Positions 44,701 to 52,732 of a DNA stretch of 64,000 nucleotides are shown here, piece after piece. Made by a program: the position numbers and the translations under genes. The stretch's first letter is position 1; each line of letters opens with the position of its first letter. Where the stretch lies: positions 124,001 through 188,000 of the forward strand of contig NZ_JBDIWA010000003.1 in the NCBI RefSeq assembly GCF_039794105.1, read 5' to 3'. Source of the DNA: Kuenenia sp039794105. Its GTDB lineage: Bacteria; Planctomycetota; Brocadiia; Brocadiales; Brocadiaceae. The notes beneath the pieces were generated by a model. The model was not told the origin of the DNA. It made no database searches and worked only from the letters and a program-made list of their open reading frames with translations.

Positions 44701-45660
44701 TTTCAGGAAAAGGATCAGGATGAGCATGATCATTCCAATAACAACAGCGCCGGTAACTCCGGCGCTCAAAAGGATTATTCTGACAGGGGCTAGCACCTCA
44801 TTCTTGTCAATTTCAACCAGCAGCACCCATTGCAGGGAGGGGATAAACATCGAGGCACCTACTACCTCTACGCCACGGTAATCCTTGTAGAATCCGGACA
44901 TCTCCCTGCCTGAATCCATAGCTAACCTGACGGGCGGTGTATTGACTGCCTGTTTCAGAGTCGCATCTTTTATAAACAGGGATTTTGTAATCATGAGTTT
45001 GTTGCGGTTGACCAGATAAATCTCCATTGTTTTCCAGGAACCCTTCCCCTTTCCCCATGAAATTGCTCCCATCTCGCGGTGATATTCTCCGGATAAAAGG
45101 TGATCAAGCTCTGAAATCTGTACAAAGTTTGCAATTACCCCGATTACCTTGTGTGTATCTTTCGTATAGACAGGGGCAGAGATGACAATCTCTGGGAGGT
45201 CCGTATGCAGGACGTATGTTTCTCCTACGATAATGGCGTCTTTTCCATTCACAAAAAAAGGTTCGCCGGAATAATCCATTCCTATTTCAGTGCTGTTTGT
45301 GGAAGCGACAACCTTTCCTTCTATGGAGAGGACATGTATGGTATTAATGGTCTTATCGAGGACGATCTTGTTTTTGATCAGGTGTTTACTCAGGACGTCT
45401 TTTGATGAAGTCTCTCCGCGAATTTTCCTGAGAAGCTGTGTCCTTATAAACCCATCGCTGGCAAAGTCCTGGGCACGGCGTTTAGACTGCTCCAGAAACT
45501 GATAGACATGCCCCTCATATGCCTCTGCAATAATGGTTAGGGTATCGAGAACACGGTTTTTTAAATATACCCTGTTATGATTGTAAACCAGGATGAATGT
45601 GACGATTACCGGAAGGAGTACAGCGAGGATACCCAGAAACGCTTTTTGCGAAAGCGGCAA
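41758..45660 (-). CDS. large hybrid sensor histidine kinase (Cache-HAMP-PAS-GAF-PAS-PAS-HK-REC)
   Basis: 1300 residues. TM1 is at about 8-26, a periplasmic double-Cache sensor at about 30-290, TM2 at about 298-320, then HAMP. Cytosolic modules follow: PAS (SIARLGNWEWDITNNDLYWS), GAF (around NATGWIYGEAWVPHPGD), two further PAS domains, HisKA with the phospho-His in QLAGGIAHDFNNILTAI, the ATPase (N box NLSTNARDAMPEGG, GKGTGLGLSIVYGIV) and a C-terminal receiver (LLFDVIMPGKNG). Ligand unknown. Probably works with the neighbouring HD-GYP regulator. Confidence 0.93.
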   Translation of the reverse strand: MPLSQKAFLGILAVLLPVIVTFILVYNHNRVYLKNRVLDTLTIIAEAYEGHVYQFLEQSKRRAQDFASDGFIRTQLLRKIRGETSSKDVLSKHLIKNKIVLDKTINTIHVLSIEGKVVASTNSTEIGMDYSGEPFFVNGKDAIIVGETYVLHTDLPEIVISAPVYTKDTHKVIGVIANFVQISELDHLLSGEYHREMGAISWGKGKGSWKTMEIYLVNRNKLMITKSLFIKDATLKQAVNTPPVRLAMDSGREMSGFYKDYRGVEVVGASMFIPSLQWVLLVEIDKNEVLAPVRIILLSAGVTGAVVIGMIMLILILFLKKVVKPLRTISHAATEIARGNLDTAIPVKTNDEIGVLCESFNAMSHDIKTRTSELIKSNGRLAEAQSIARLGNWEWDITNNDLYWSDEVYCIFGMVKGEFAASYEAFLECVHQDDLEYVKKSVENAIHGKKPYEIDHRILLKDNTVRVVHEKATVLFDDTGKAVRMAGTVQDITEWRRREEEINLLQALILAVGEAENLHDALVITLEKVCNATGWIYGEAWVPHPGDKYLERDHTYYSKIDSLERFSKLSGEYRFSPGVGLPGRTWIEKQPVWIRDVTVDPNYPRAPLAKEAGLKAGVAFPIMTDKDVVAVIVFYMSEPRERDEWLIGLVSSATVQLGQVIQRKQAEDALQKSEELLHSILDNTTAVVYVKDLRGHYAFINKRFEDLFNIRKDEIKGRTDYDLWPAQMADVFRKNDRKAIEAGRPLEFDEIVPHDDGEHTYISIKFPLFDANGAIYAVCGVSTDINERKQMEDQLRKLSRAIEQSPAIVIITDTNGIIQYVNPKFTQLTGYTPEEVIGETPKILKSDMTPHEQYKQLWETITTGNVWRGEFVNRKKNGDLYWEIACISPIKNAEGVITNYVGVAEDITLARQEEEEKEELREQLYHAQKLESIGQLAGGIAHDFNNILTAIIGYGNLLQMSMKEDDPLNDYAKKILISAEKASYLTRGILAFSRKQISNPRPLNLNELIRATEGFLKRLIGEDVELKTSTSDKDCIVMADSGQIEQILMNLSTNARDAMPEGGSVKISTDIVELDSDFVQTHGYGEPGRYAVITFSDTGKGMDEGTSKKIFEPFFTTKEVGKGTGLGLSIVYGIVKQHNGFINVYSEPGKGTIFRIYLPMIVQAADKAKPEKHVLPVFGTETILVAEDQIEVRHLVKTALEGAGYRVITAENGNDAIKKFMENRDKIHMLLFDVIMPGKNGKEAYDEIREVAPGIKALFTSGYPEDVVNQKMIINERLHFITKPVSLAELLRKVREVLDN

Positions 45661-45748
45661 GGAATTTTTATTTTTGGGGGACTGTTTGTCATGCGATATA
45701 TATACTAAATAGTGCGGCGTAGCCGCAACTAAAAAGATTTTTACTACA

Positions 45749-45776
45749 GTAGGGACACGCCATGGCGTGTCCCTAC
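45749..45776. repeat. 28 bp perfect palindrome (GTAGGGACACGCCA core)
   Basis: The half-site GTAGGGACACGCCA is followed by its exact inverse complement TGGCGTGTCCCTAC. It lies upstream of the hybrid kinase. Confidence 0.88.
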
Positions 45777-45784
45777 AAATATTC

Positions 45785-45880
45785 GCGGGTTCAGGTTTGT
45801 AACCTGAACCCGCCGTGATTAATCTTCAAAACCGTGCAACACAAGTTACGCAGTAAGAAAAATGTTGAATATTGAACATT
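45785..45880. repeat. solo GTTCAGGTT palindrome with conserved flank
   Basis: CGCGGGTTCAGGTTTGTAAC then CTGAACCCGCC is followed by GTGATTAATCTTCAAAACCG and CACAAGTTACGCAGTAAG, the same flank as downstream of copy A at 13125. It looks like the site of copy A without the 165 bp interior. Confidence 0.78.
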
Positions 45881-45953
45881 TTGTAACACTTCCCCCTAGT
45901 TCCCACGCAAGCGTAGGAACTAGAAGAAACCTTCTAAACCCCTGAAACCAATC

Positions 45954-48806
45954 TTAAAAATCGCTAAAATCCCCGTCCTCCATAGGAATTATATCCCTTG
46001 GCGCTGTCTTTGCCTGCGCCATTTTACTGCCATCTCCTCTCAACGCGGGTTTTTTCTTTCCCGCTGCCGCTGTCCTCTCTGCAGGTATTGCTTGCCTTTT
46101 TCCTGACGGCTGTCCGGAAACGGCCCTTCTTTCCTCTCCGGTTTCACCGCCACCTGTATTCACTTCTCTCGCCACCTTATCCACCAAATCATTCAATGCC
46201 TGCGCCTGCGCCGTTAACTCCTCGCTAGCCGCAGCGGTCTGCTCCGCATTCGCCGCATTCTGCTGCGTCACCTGATCCATCTGCTGCACCGTCTTCCCTA
46301 TCTGGTCTATCCCGTTTGCCTGCTCCTCCGATGCAACCGATATCTCGTTCACCAACTGCACCACCCTCTGCACCTGTTCCACTACCCCGGAAAATACATC
46401 CTTCACCTGCTGCACTGCACTCGACAATACCCCCTTCGTCTTGTCCACCAGCTCCTTGCCCGTCTCCGCCTTCTTCACACTGTCCGTTATCAATGTCGTT
46501 ATATCCTTCGCCGCAGTAGAACTTTTTTGAGCCAGATTCCTCACCTCTTCGGCTACCACCGCAAACCCTCTTCCATGTTCCCCTGCCCTTGCCGCCTCTA
46601 CCGCCGCATTTAACGCCAGCAGGTTCGTCTGGAACGCTATACCCTCTATGATCTTTATAATGTCCGCTATCTTTCCGCTGCTGTCAGATATCTCATTCAT
46701 CGCCCCTGCCATCTGTATTACGGCGCTGTTTCCGTTCTCTACCGTGCCTACTACCGCACGATTCCCTTTCTCTACAGAATCATTGCACTGCTTCGCAAGG
46801 GCTGCCGCCTCCTTTGCATTGTCCGCATTCTGCTTCGTCATTGACGACATCTCTTCCATCGTCGATGACGTCTCCTCTATGGACGCCGCCTGCTCTGAAG
46901 TAGCTTCGGAAAGGCTCTGGCTGGATGCGGATATCTGCTCGGACGCAGACGCCAACTGGTTCGCATTTCCCGTCAAATCCGTAAGAAGGTTTTTGAAGAG
47001 GTTCGATATCCTGTTCGTTAATTTGACTACAAGGTATCCAAGGCCAGCCACAAACCCACCCGACAATGCGCCGATGATGATCATCCACATGCCTAACCTG
47101 TTTACCGCTGCAAACGCCTCCGCCTTGTCTATCTCCGCAAGAAGCGCCCAGTTGACGTCTCCCACCTTTAACGGCGTGTATGAAGAAAGTACAGGGTTCC
47201 CGTTGTAGTCGATTATGATTTTAGAACCGGTGTTCCCCGACAGTGCGTCCCTGCTCGCCTCGGTATCCACCTTTCCCTTTGAAGGATTTGCAAAAGACGC
47301 CTTTACCGAATGGTTTGCAGGGTCAAGGTAAGAATCCGATCTCATAAGCTTATCAGCGCCCACAAGGTACGTCTCTCCCGTTTCACCCATGCCTTCCCTC
47401 TGTTTCATGACCGCATTTATCGAGTCAAGCGATAACTGGAGCGCAACGATTGTCTCCACATTTCCGTTGTTTACTACTGGCTGGGCAATGAAGGCGGCAG
47501 GCTCACCGTTGCTCGGTGCGTACGGCTCAAAGTCGGCAAGGCAAAACTGCTTTGTCTCCAGCGTTTTGCGTGTAATTTTCCCCAGATTGGAACTGCTGTA
47601 TTTCCCGTTAACCATGTTGGTCTGGTAGTCAGGTTCTTTGCATACCGTATAATAAACATATCCGTCCGGGTTCATAAGGAAGAGGTCATAATACCCGTAT
47701 TTTTCTATATATTTGGCAAAAAAGTATTTGCCGTCATTATCCACCGGACAAAACGCCTCCGCCACGTCTATCTCCGCAATCAGCGCCCACGTTAAATCTC
47801 CCACCTTTACAGGTGTATAGGCGGAAAGAACGGGATTGCAGTTATAATCTTTTATTACCTCGGCTCCTGTCTTGCCGGAAAGGGCAGCATTTGCCGCTAC
47901 AGTATCCACACCGTTTTTTTCTATCGTACCTGCAAAAGACGCCTTTACCGAATGGCCCTCAGGGTCAAGGAACGAATCGGAACGCATACGCTTTCCAGGC
48001 CCTACCAGATAGGTTTCTCCTGTTTTGCCTAATCCATTGCGTTCCTGCATGATTTTATTAACATCTTTCAGGGATATCTGAAATGCCGCGCATCCAACAT
48101 AGTTTCCGTTTGCGTCTTTGAGCGGCGCGGCAATAAAGGCGGCGGGCTCTTTTGACGGTTCATACCATGAGAAATCTTCTATAGCTTTTTGGTTTTTTGA
48201 CTTCTGAAATACCCTTGCCAGCCCTGAGTTGCTCAGCGGACCGTTTATTAAATTCGCCCCAAGGTCGGATTCCTTGCAAACGGTATATACCACGTTTCCT
48301 TCGGGGTCAATGAGAAATACGTCGTAGAAACCAAAGTTTTCCATAAATATGGAAAACCCTTTTTCCCTGGTTTTGCTCAGTTCCTGATACTGTGGGCTTT
48401 CAATACCCACCTTGAACGCCTCTGCAAAGAGTCCGATGCCCCCTGTAAAGCGAAGGTTCATCTGCACATCATCCATAAGGGTAAGCCGGTCTCTGAAGTA
48501 TGTCTCGATTTGCGTCTTCTTTATTTCCCGCACTGCAATCAATTTATTTATTGCTTCTTCACGGAGGGTATTAACCGTGTCTACAAGCACTCCCATATCG
48601 TTTTCCCGATCCAGGAAGACTTGCTGTATCTGCGCCTTCTTGATTTCGCGGACTCCCTCTAACTGGTTAAACGCCTGTACCCGCAATGCCTTGCTCGATG
48701 TAATATAACTTAGTACGCCAATAGCAATTAAGGGTATTACACCCGCCAATACAAACAACACGATTATTTTTGCCGTCACGGACATCTTCATTAATATTCT
48801 CCTCAC
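45954..48806 (-). CDS. methyl-accepting chemotaxis protein with duplicated Cache sensor module
   Basis: 950 residues. TM1 is at about 12-34. The periplasmic part (about 35-590) holds two very similar Cache-type modules, each with GETYLVG, LMRSDSYLDP-like, NPVLSSYTP-like and GDxxWALxAEID text, about 200 residues apart, indicating internal duplication. TM2 is at about 592-615; no clear HAMP follows. The signalling domain has the AARAGEHGRGFAVVAEEVR hairpin. The tail is basic and ends PMEDGDFSDF. No CheA/CheW lies next to it, so it probably couples to another cluster such as that at 1-9747. Confidence 0.93.
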   Translation of the reverse strand: MRRILMKMSVTAKIIVLFVLAGVIPLIAIGVLSYITSSKALRVQAFNQLEGVREIKKAQIQQVFLDRENDMGVLVDTVNTLREEAINKLIAVREIKKTQIETYFRDRLTLMDDVQMNLRFTGGIGLFAEAFKVGIESPQYQELSKTREKGFSIFMENFGFYDVFLIDPEGNVVYTVCKESDLGANLINGPLSNSGLARVFQKSKNQKAIEDFSWYEPSKEPAAFIAAPLKDANGNYVGCAAFQISLKDVNKIMQERNGLGKTGETYLVGPGKRMRSDSFLDPEGHSVKASFAGTIEKNGVDTVAANAALSGKTGAEVIKDYNCNPVLSAYTPVKVGDLTWALIAEIDVAEAFCPVDNDGKYFFAKYIEKYGYYDLFLMNPDGYVYYTVCKEPDYQTNMVNGKYSSSNLGKITRKTLETKQFCLADFEPYAPSNGEPAAFIAQPVVNNGNVETIVALQLSLDSINAVMKQREGMGETGETYLVGADKLMRSDSYLDPANHSVKASFANPSKGKVDTEASRDALSGNTGSKIIIDYNGNPVLSSYTPLKVGDVNWALLAEIDKAEAFAAVNRLGMWMIIIGALSGGFVAGLGYLVVKLTNRISNLFKNLLTDLTGNANQLASASEQISASSQSLSEATSEQAASIEETSSTMEEMSSMTKQNADNAKEAAALAKQCNDSVEKGNRAVVGTVENGNSAVIQMAGAMNEISDSSGKIADIIKIIEGIAFQTNLLALNAAVEAARAGEHGRGFAVVAEEVRNLAQKSSTAAKDITTLITDSVKKAETGKELVDKTKGVLSSAVQQVKDVFSGVVEQVQRVVQLVNEISVASEEQANGIDQIGKTVQQMDQVTQQNAANAEQTAAASEELTAQAQALNDLVDKVAREVNTGGGETGEERRAVSGQPSGKRQAIPAERTAAAGKKKPALRGDGSKMAQAKTAPRDIIPMEDGDFSDF

Positions 48807-48848
48807 CTTTCTGCATTAAGATATAAAAAACAATGGAAATTGGTAACA

Positions 48849-48876
48849 GTAGAGACGCACGGCCGTGCGTCTCTAC
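48849..48876. repeat. 28 bp perfect palindrome (GTAGAGACGCACGG core)
   Basis: The half-site GTAGAGACGCACGG is followed by its exact inverse complement. It differs from the 26449 copy by one symmetric base pair. It lies upstream of the chemoreceptor gene. Confidence 0.88.
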
Positions 48877-49038
48877 AATGTGGTTGAAACGATTCAAAGA
48901 ATCATCCATTCAACTATTTAACTATTTGACGATTCGACTATGTGACTACTTTACAAGGTAATAAGAGATATGGCAATACGTATAGATTACGTATCTAATA
49001 CGTATCAATAATACGTGTTAGATGTATGTGGTTTTTTT

Positions 49039-49908
49039 TTAAAACACTTTAAGAAAGGAAGACAGGTTGGCGTCATTTTTTGTTATGCCAAGTTTATTTC
49101 GAATGTTATCCCGATGTTTTTCAATAGTGCGAAGGGATATATTCAGCAGTTTGGAGATTTCTTTGCTTGTGAGTCCGCTTTTTATCATATTGCAAATTTC
49201 AATTTCTCTTGGGCTGAGTTTATATTTTTTCTTCGTCAGGTTTAAGCCGAATGGAGAGGTTAATTCCTCTATATTTTTTTTTAATAAATCAAGATACTTT
49301 TGCGAATCTCCATCTATTTTGAGTTTTTGTATTACCGGCAGCAGTAAAGTTTCCACATTGGCGATTATATTGTCTTGCATCTGTTTTTTCTCGATTTCGA
49401 GTCGTCCGAGGATTTCACCAAGGGCAATATTCTTTTGCGTAATTTCCTGTGTTCTTTTTTTAAGGGTCTCCTCTAACGATTTCGTATAGTTTTTTTCTAT
49501 TTGCCTGAGTCTATGAAATTCAACGGCCTTCTCCAAACTATTCATCAGGATTTCCGGGTTAAATGGTTTAAAGATGAAATCAAACGCCCCTTCTTTTAAA
49601 GAGGAAACAACATAATTTATATCTGCGTATGCAGTGATTAGAATTACCGGTATTTCGGGATCAAATCTCCGGAATTCTTTGAGAAGTTGTATACCCGATA
49701 TGCGCGGCATTTTTATATCCGTAAGAACGGTATTAATGTTGTTCGTATTTATCATTGCCATTGCCTCTTCCGGCCTGGGACAAATGACTGCATTGTATCC
49801 ATATTCTTTGATAAGGGCAGATAAAAAATCAAGGACAGTAGTGTCGTCATCAACAACAAGTATATTTTTCCCTTCGTTTTCGTTTATGTTATCCATTGTT
49901 TTTTTCAT
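49039..49908 (-). CDS. response regulator with LuxR-type DNA-binding domain
   Basis: 289 residues. The receiver (about 14-130) has DDD, acceptor Asp in TVLTDIKMPRISG and FKPFNPE. A coiled-coil segment (about 135-215) is followed by a LuxR/FixJ-type helix-turn-helix (LSPREIEICNMIKSGLTSKE, LLNISLRTIEKHRDNIRNKL). Transcriptional regulator of unknown targets. It is divergent from tex. Confidence 0.92.
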   Translation of the reverse strand: MKKTMDNINENEGKNILVVDDDTTVLDFLSALIKEYGYNAVICPRPEEAMAMINTNNINTVLTDIKMPRISGIQLLKEFRRFDPEIPVILITAYADINYVVSSLKEGAFDFIFKPFNPEILMNSLEKAVEFHRLRQIEKNYTKSLEETLKKRTQEITQKNIALGEILGRLEIEKKQMQDNIIANVETLLLPVIQKLKIDGDSQKYLDLLKKNIEELTSPFGLNLTKKKYKLSPREIEICNMIKSGLTSKEISKLLNISLRTIEKHRDNIRNKLGITKNDANLSSFLKVF

Positions 49909-49993
49909 TTCATGATGTATTTAAGAGGATGTATAAGTATAATTATTCGTTAAGAAATTTTATATTTATACCATACTATCTAAGGAAGAAACA

Positions 49994-52150
49994 ATGGATT
50001 TGGATACAAACAGCAACAAAACGGCGCAGGAACTTTCTCTTTCTGCAAAGCAGGTAAGCACAGTAATAGCCCTTTTGGATGAGGGAAATACGGTGCCTTT
50101 TATTGCGAGGTATCGGAAAGAAATGACCGGTAGCCTGGATGAGGTGGCGATATTGGCAATAAGAGACAGGATAACCCAATTGCGTGAACTGGATAAACGA
50201 AGAGAAACTATTTTAAATTCATTGACAAAGCAGGAAAAACTTACCCCTGAATTAGAAAAGGCGGTGAAAGAAGCAGAAACCCTAACGGCGCTTGAGGATA
50301 TTTATCTGCCTTACAAGCCGAAGAGGAAAACGAGGGCAACTGCCGCAAGGGAAAAAGGGCTGGAACCATTCGCGAAACTGATTTTTGAACAGAAAGAGTT
50401 TGATGTGCATACCGAAGCTGCCCGTTATATTGATGCGGAGAAGGGGGTAACTACAGAAGAAGAAGCATTGCAGGGAGCCAGAGACATCATTGCCGAATGG
50501 GTCAATGAGGATGCGGATACGCGGAAGGCAATGAGGGAACTGTTTCTTAAGGAAGGTATTCTTACCTCAGAAGTGATAAAAGGAAAGGAAGAGGATGCGC
50601 AAAAATATAAGGATTATTTTGAGTGGAAGGAGCCTGTCGCTACCGTTCCTTCACACAGGATGCTTGCCATGCGCAGGGGAGAAAAAGAGCAGTTTCTCTT
50701 GCTGAGCATAGCGCCCCCGCAAGAGATGGCAATCGATCTTTTAAAACGAAAATACCTTGTTTCGGAAAACGAGATATCGGCACAGGTGGAACTAGCCCTT
50801 ATGGATGCGTACAAAAGGTTGCTGAGCCTCAGCATGGAAACAGAGATACGGTTGAACGCCAAGAAGGAAGCAGACGAAGAGGCGATACAGGTGTTTGCGA
50901 AAAATCTCAGACAATTATTACTGGCATCCCCGCTGGGACAGAAAAACATTCTCGCCATAGACCCCGGTTTCCGCACCGGATGCAAGGTGGTATGTCTGGA
51001 TAGACAGGGTAAGCTGCTCCATAATGAAACAATTTTTCCGCATGAGCCGCAAAAGAAGATTGCTGAATCGGCTTCAGCGCTGCAAATCCTTTGCAAAAAA
51101 TTTGCGATTGAAGCAATCGCGATAGGAAACGGCACGGCGGGTAGAGAAACGGAACGTTTTGTAAAAGGCATGGACTTGCCCGGCAGTATTATTACCGTGA
51201 TGGTAAATGAAAGCGGGGCGTCCATATATTCTGCCAGCGATATTGCCAGGGAGGAATTCCCTGATTATGATATAACCGTTCGCGGTGCAGTATCTATTGG
51301 CAGAAGGCTGTCTGACCCCTTGTCAGAATTGGTAAAAATAGACCCCAAATCCATTGGTGTGGGACAGTATCAGCACGATGTTGACCAAACGGCTCTCCGG
51401 CAGTCACTCGATGATGTGGTAATGAGCTGCGTGAATTCTGTGGGTGTGGAACTGAATACGGCAAGCAGTGAATTGCTTTCATATGTTTCCGGACTCGGAC
51501 AGCAACTGGCAAAAAAGATCGTTGAATACAGAAACGAACACGGGCCCTTCCGTAGCAGGAAGGAACTGGTTGAAGTGCCGAGGCTTGGTGATAAGGCGTT
51601 TGAACAGGCGGCAGGGTTCCTGAGGATAAGGAACGGCGAAAATCTTCTGGACGCCAGCGCAGTGCATCCTGAAAGTTATTATATTGTTGAAAAAATGGCG
51701 GAACATTTAAATTGCGGCGTAGAAGATCTCATGAAAAACCCTGCGTTTCGCAGCAAAATCGACCTTAAGAAATACGTGACTGAAGAAACAGGACTGCCAA
51801 CGCTCAATGATATTCTCAGTGAATTGGATAAACCCGGACGCGACCCCAGGGAAAAGTTCGAAGCCTTTTCTTTTCAGGATGACATTAACGCAGTAGAAGA
51901 TCTGGAAACAGGGATGACATTGCCTGGGATTGTCACCAATATTACCAATTTTGGGGCATTTGTGGATATAGGGGTTCATCAGGACGGGCTGGTGCACATC
52001 AGCAACATGGCGGATAAATATGTTAAAAACCCTGCGGACGTTGTCAGCGTTCATCAAAAAGTAATGGTGACAGTAATCGAGGTGGATATTGGAAGAAAGC
52101 GGATTTCACTTTCAATGAAGAGCGACCCTTTCGGGAAAGAAAGAAAATAA
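49994..52150 (+). CDS. tex: Tex-family RNA-binding transcription accessory protein
   Basis: 718 residues. N-terminal helical domain (NTVPFIARYRKEMTGSLDE), a YqgF-like fold (NILAIDPGFRTGCKVVCLD), helix-hairpin-helix repeats (YVSGLGQQLAKKIVEYRNEH) and a C-terminal S1 RNA-binding domain (GMTLPGIVTNITNFGAFVDI). Canonical Tex architecture, probably binding RNA during transcription. Monocistronic. Confidence 0.95.
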   Translation: MDLDTNSNKTAQELSLSAKQVSTVIALLDEGNTVPFIARYRKEMTGSLDEVAILAIRDRITQLRELDKRRETILNSLTKQEKLTPELEKAVKEAETLTALEDIYLPYKPKRKTRATAAREKGLEPFAKLIFEQKEFDVHTEAARYIDAEKGVTTEEEALQGARDIIAEWVNEDADTRKAMRELFLKEGILTSEVIKGKEEDAQKYKDYFEWKEPVATVPSHRMLAMRRGEKEQFLLLSIAPPQEMAIDLLKRKYLVSENEISAQVELALMDAYKRLLSLSMETEIRLNAKKEADEEAIQVFAKNLRQLLLASPLGQKNILAIDPGFRTGCKVVCLDRQGKLLHNETIFPHEPQKKIAESASALQILCKKFAIEAIAIGNGTAGRETERFVKGMDLPGSIITVMVNESGASIYSASDIAREEFPDYDITVRGAVSIGRRLSDPLSELVKIDPKSIGVGQYQHDVDQTALRQSLDDVVMSCVNSVGVELNTASSELLSYVSGLGQQLAKKIVEYRNEHGPFRSRKELVEVPRLGDKAFEQAAGFLRIRNGENLLDASAVHPESYYIVEKMAEHLNCGVEDLMKNPAFRSKIDLKKYVTEETGLPTLNDILSELDKPGRDPREKFEAFSFQDDINAVEDLETGMTLPGIVTNITNFGAFVDIGVHQDGLVHISNMADKYVKNPADVVSVHQKVMVTVIEVDIGRKRISLSMKSDPFGKERK

Positions 52151-52239
52151 GGGAACCGGGCTACTACGAAGGACGAGGGACGATAGACGAAGGTAGCCAG
52201 ACCGTCTCGGTCTGGGTATGTCTGGGTATGTGGGACGAA

Positions 52240-52271
52240 GGACGATTTACGAAGTACGATTTAAAATTTCC
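52240..52271. repeat. GATTTACGAAGTACGATTT fragment
   Basis: Part of the TACGATTTACGA family. Just upstream, 52190-52235 has AGACCGTCTCGGTCTGGGTA palindromic text. The whole gap 52151-52732 is repeats and holds no gene. Confidence 0.5.
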
Positions 52272-52549
52272 GCGGGTTCAGGTTTGTAACCTGAACCAAA
52301 CGTTTTATGCTTCCAATCCCACCTTATATTAGCAGAAAAATGCCAAATAAATCCCAGATGACAAACAGGGTTTTTACCGCAGTACATGACCTCATTATAC
52401 GCATAAACTCATAGGTTCAGGTTGCAAACCAATGTCATTAAGTTAAGCTACCTGCCATAAAAGTCCCCCTTAGAAAAGGGGGATAAAGGGGGTTGTCTTG
52501 GTCAAATAATCCTTAACTTAATGACATTGGGTTGCAAACCTGAACCCGC
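52272..52549 (+). repeat. ~190 bp palindromic-end element, copy C, interrupted by a 98 bp element
   Basis: Same orientation and interior as copy A (AAACGTTTTATGCTTCCAAT ... TTTACCGCAGTACATGACCT, TACGCATAAACTCATAGG). The right palindrome is split at its centre by the insertion at 52431-52528. Confidence 0.82.
52431..52528. mobile_element. 98 bp miniature element with 17 bp terminal inverted repeats (copy 2)
   Basis: Identical ends to copy 1 (AATGTCATTAAGTTAAG / CTTAACTTAATGACATT), the same length and the same CCCCCTTAGAAAAGGGGGAT core. It is flanked by GGTTGCAAACC on both sides (52420-52430; 52530-52540). Confidence 0.85.
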
Positions 52550-52600
52550 CTGGAGGTACGAGGTACGATTTAAAATCGTAAATCGTAAATCTAAAATCAT

Positions 52601-52729
52601 GTAACATTTTAGTTTTTTGAAAACATATTGCAGTTTAGCTTTGGGTGGCACGGACAAGCTGTGCTTGTCCGTGCCACCCATGTTGAGCAAAAATATGTGT
52701 ATCAATTTTCAAAAATTTAAAGTGTTGTA
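52601..52729. repeat. GTAACAyTTTAG outer element enclosing a TGGGTGGCACGG palindrome
   Basis: Outer ends GTAACATTTTAGTTTTTTGA and TCAAAAATTTAAAGTGTTGT. The inner hairpin at 52642-52680 has 18-base arms (TGGGTGGCACGGACAAGC) and a 3-base loop. The inner palindrome is unrelated to those inside the copies at 20753 and 61825. Confidence 0.78.
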
Positions 52730-52732
52730 AAA

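Noticed and set aside
52642..52680. TGGCACGGAC text as a sigma-54 promoter
   Set aside because: It is part of an 18-base-arm palindrome; spacing to a TTGC element does not fit -24/-12.
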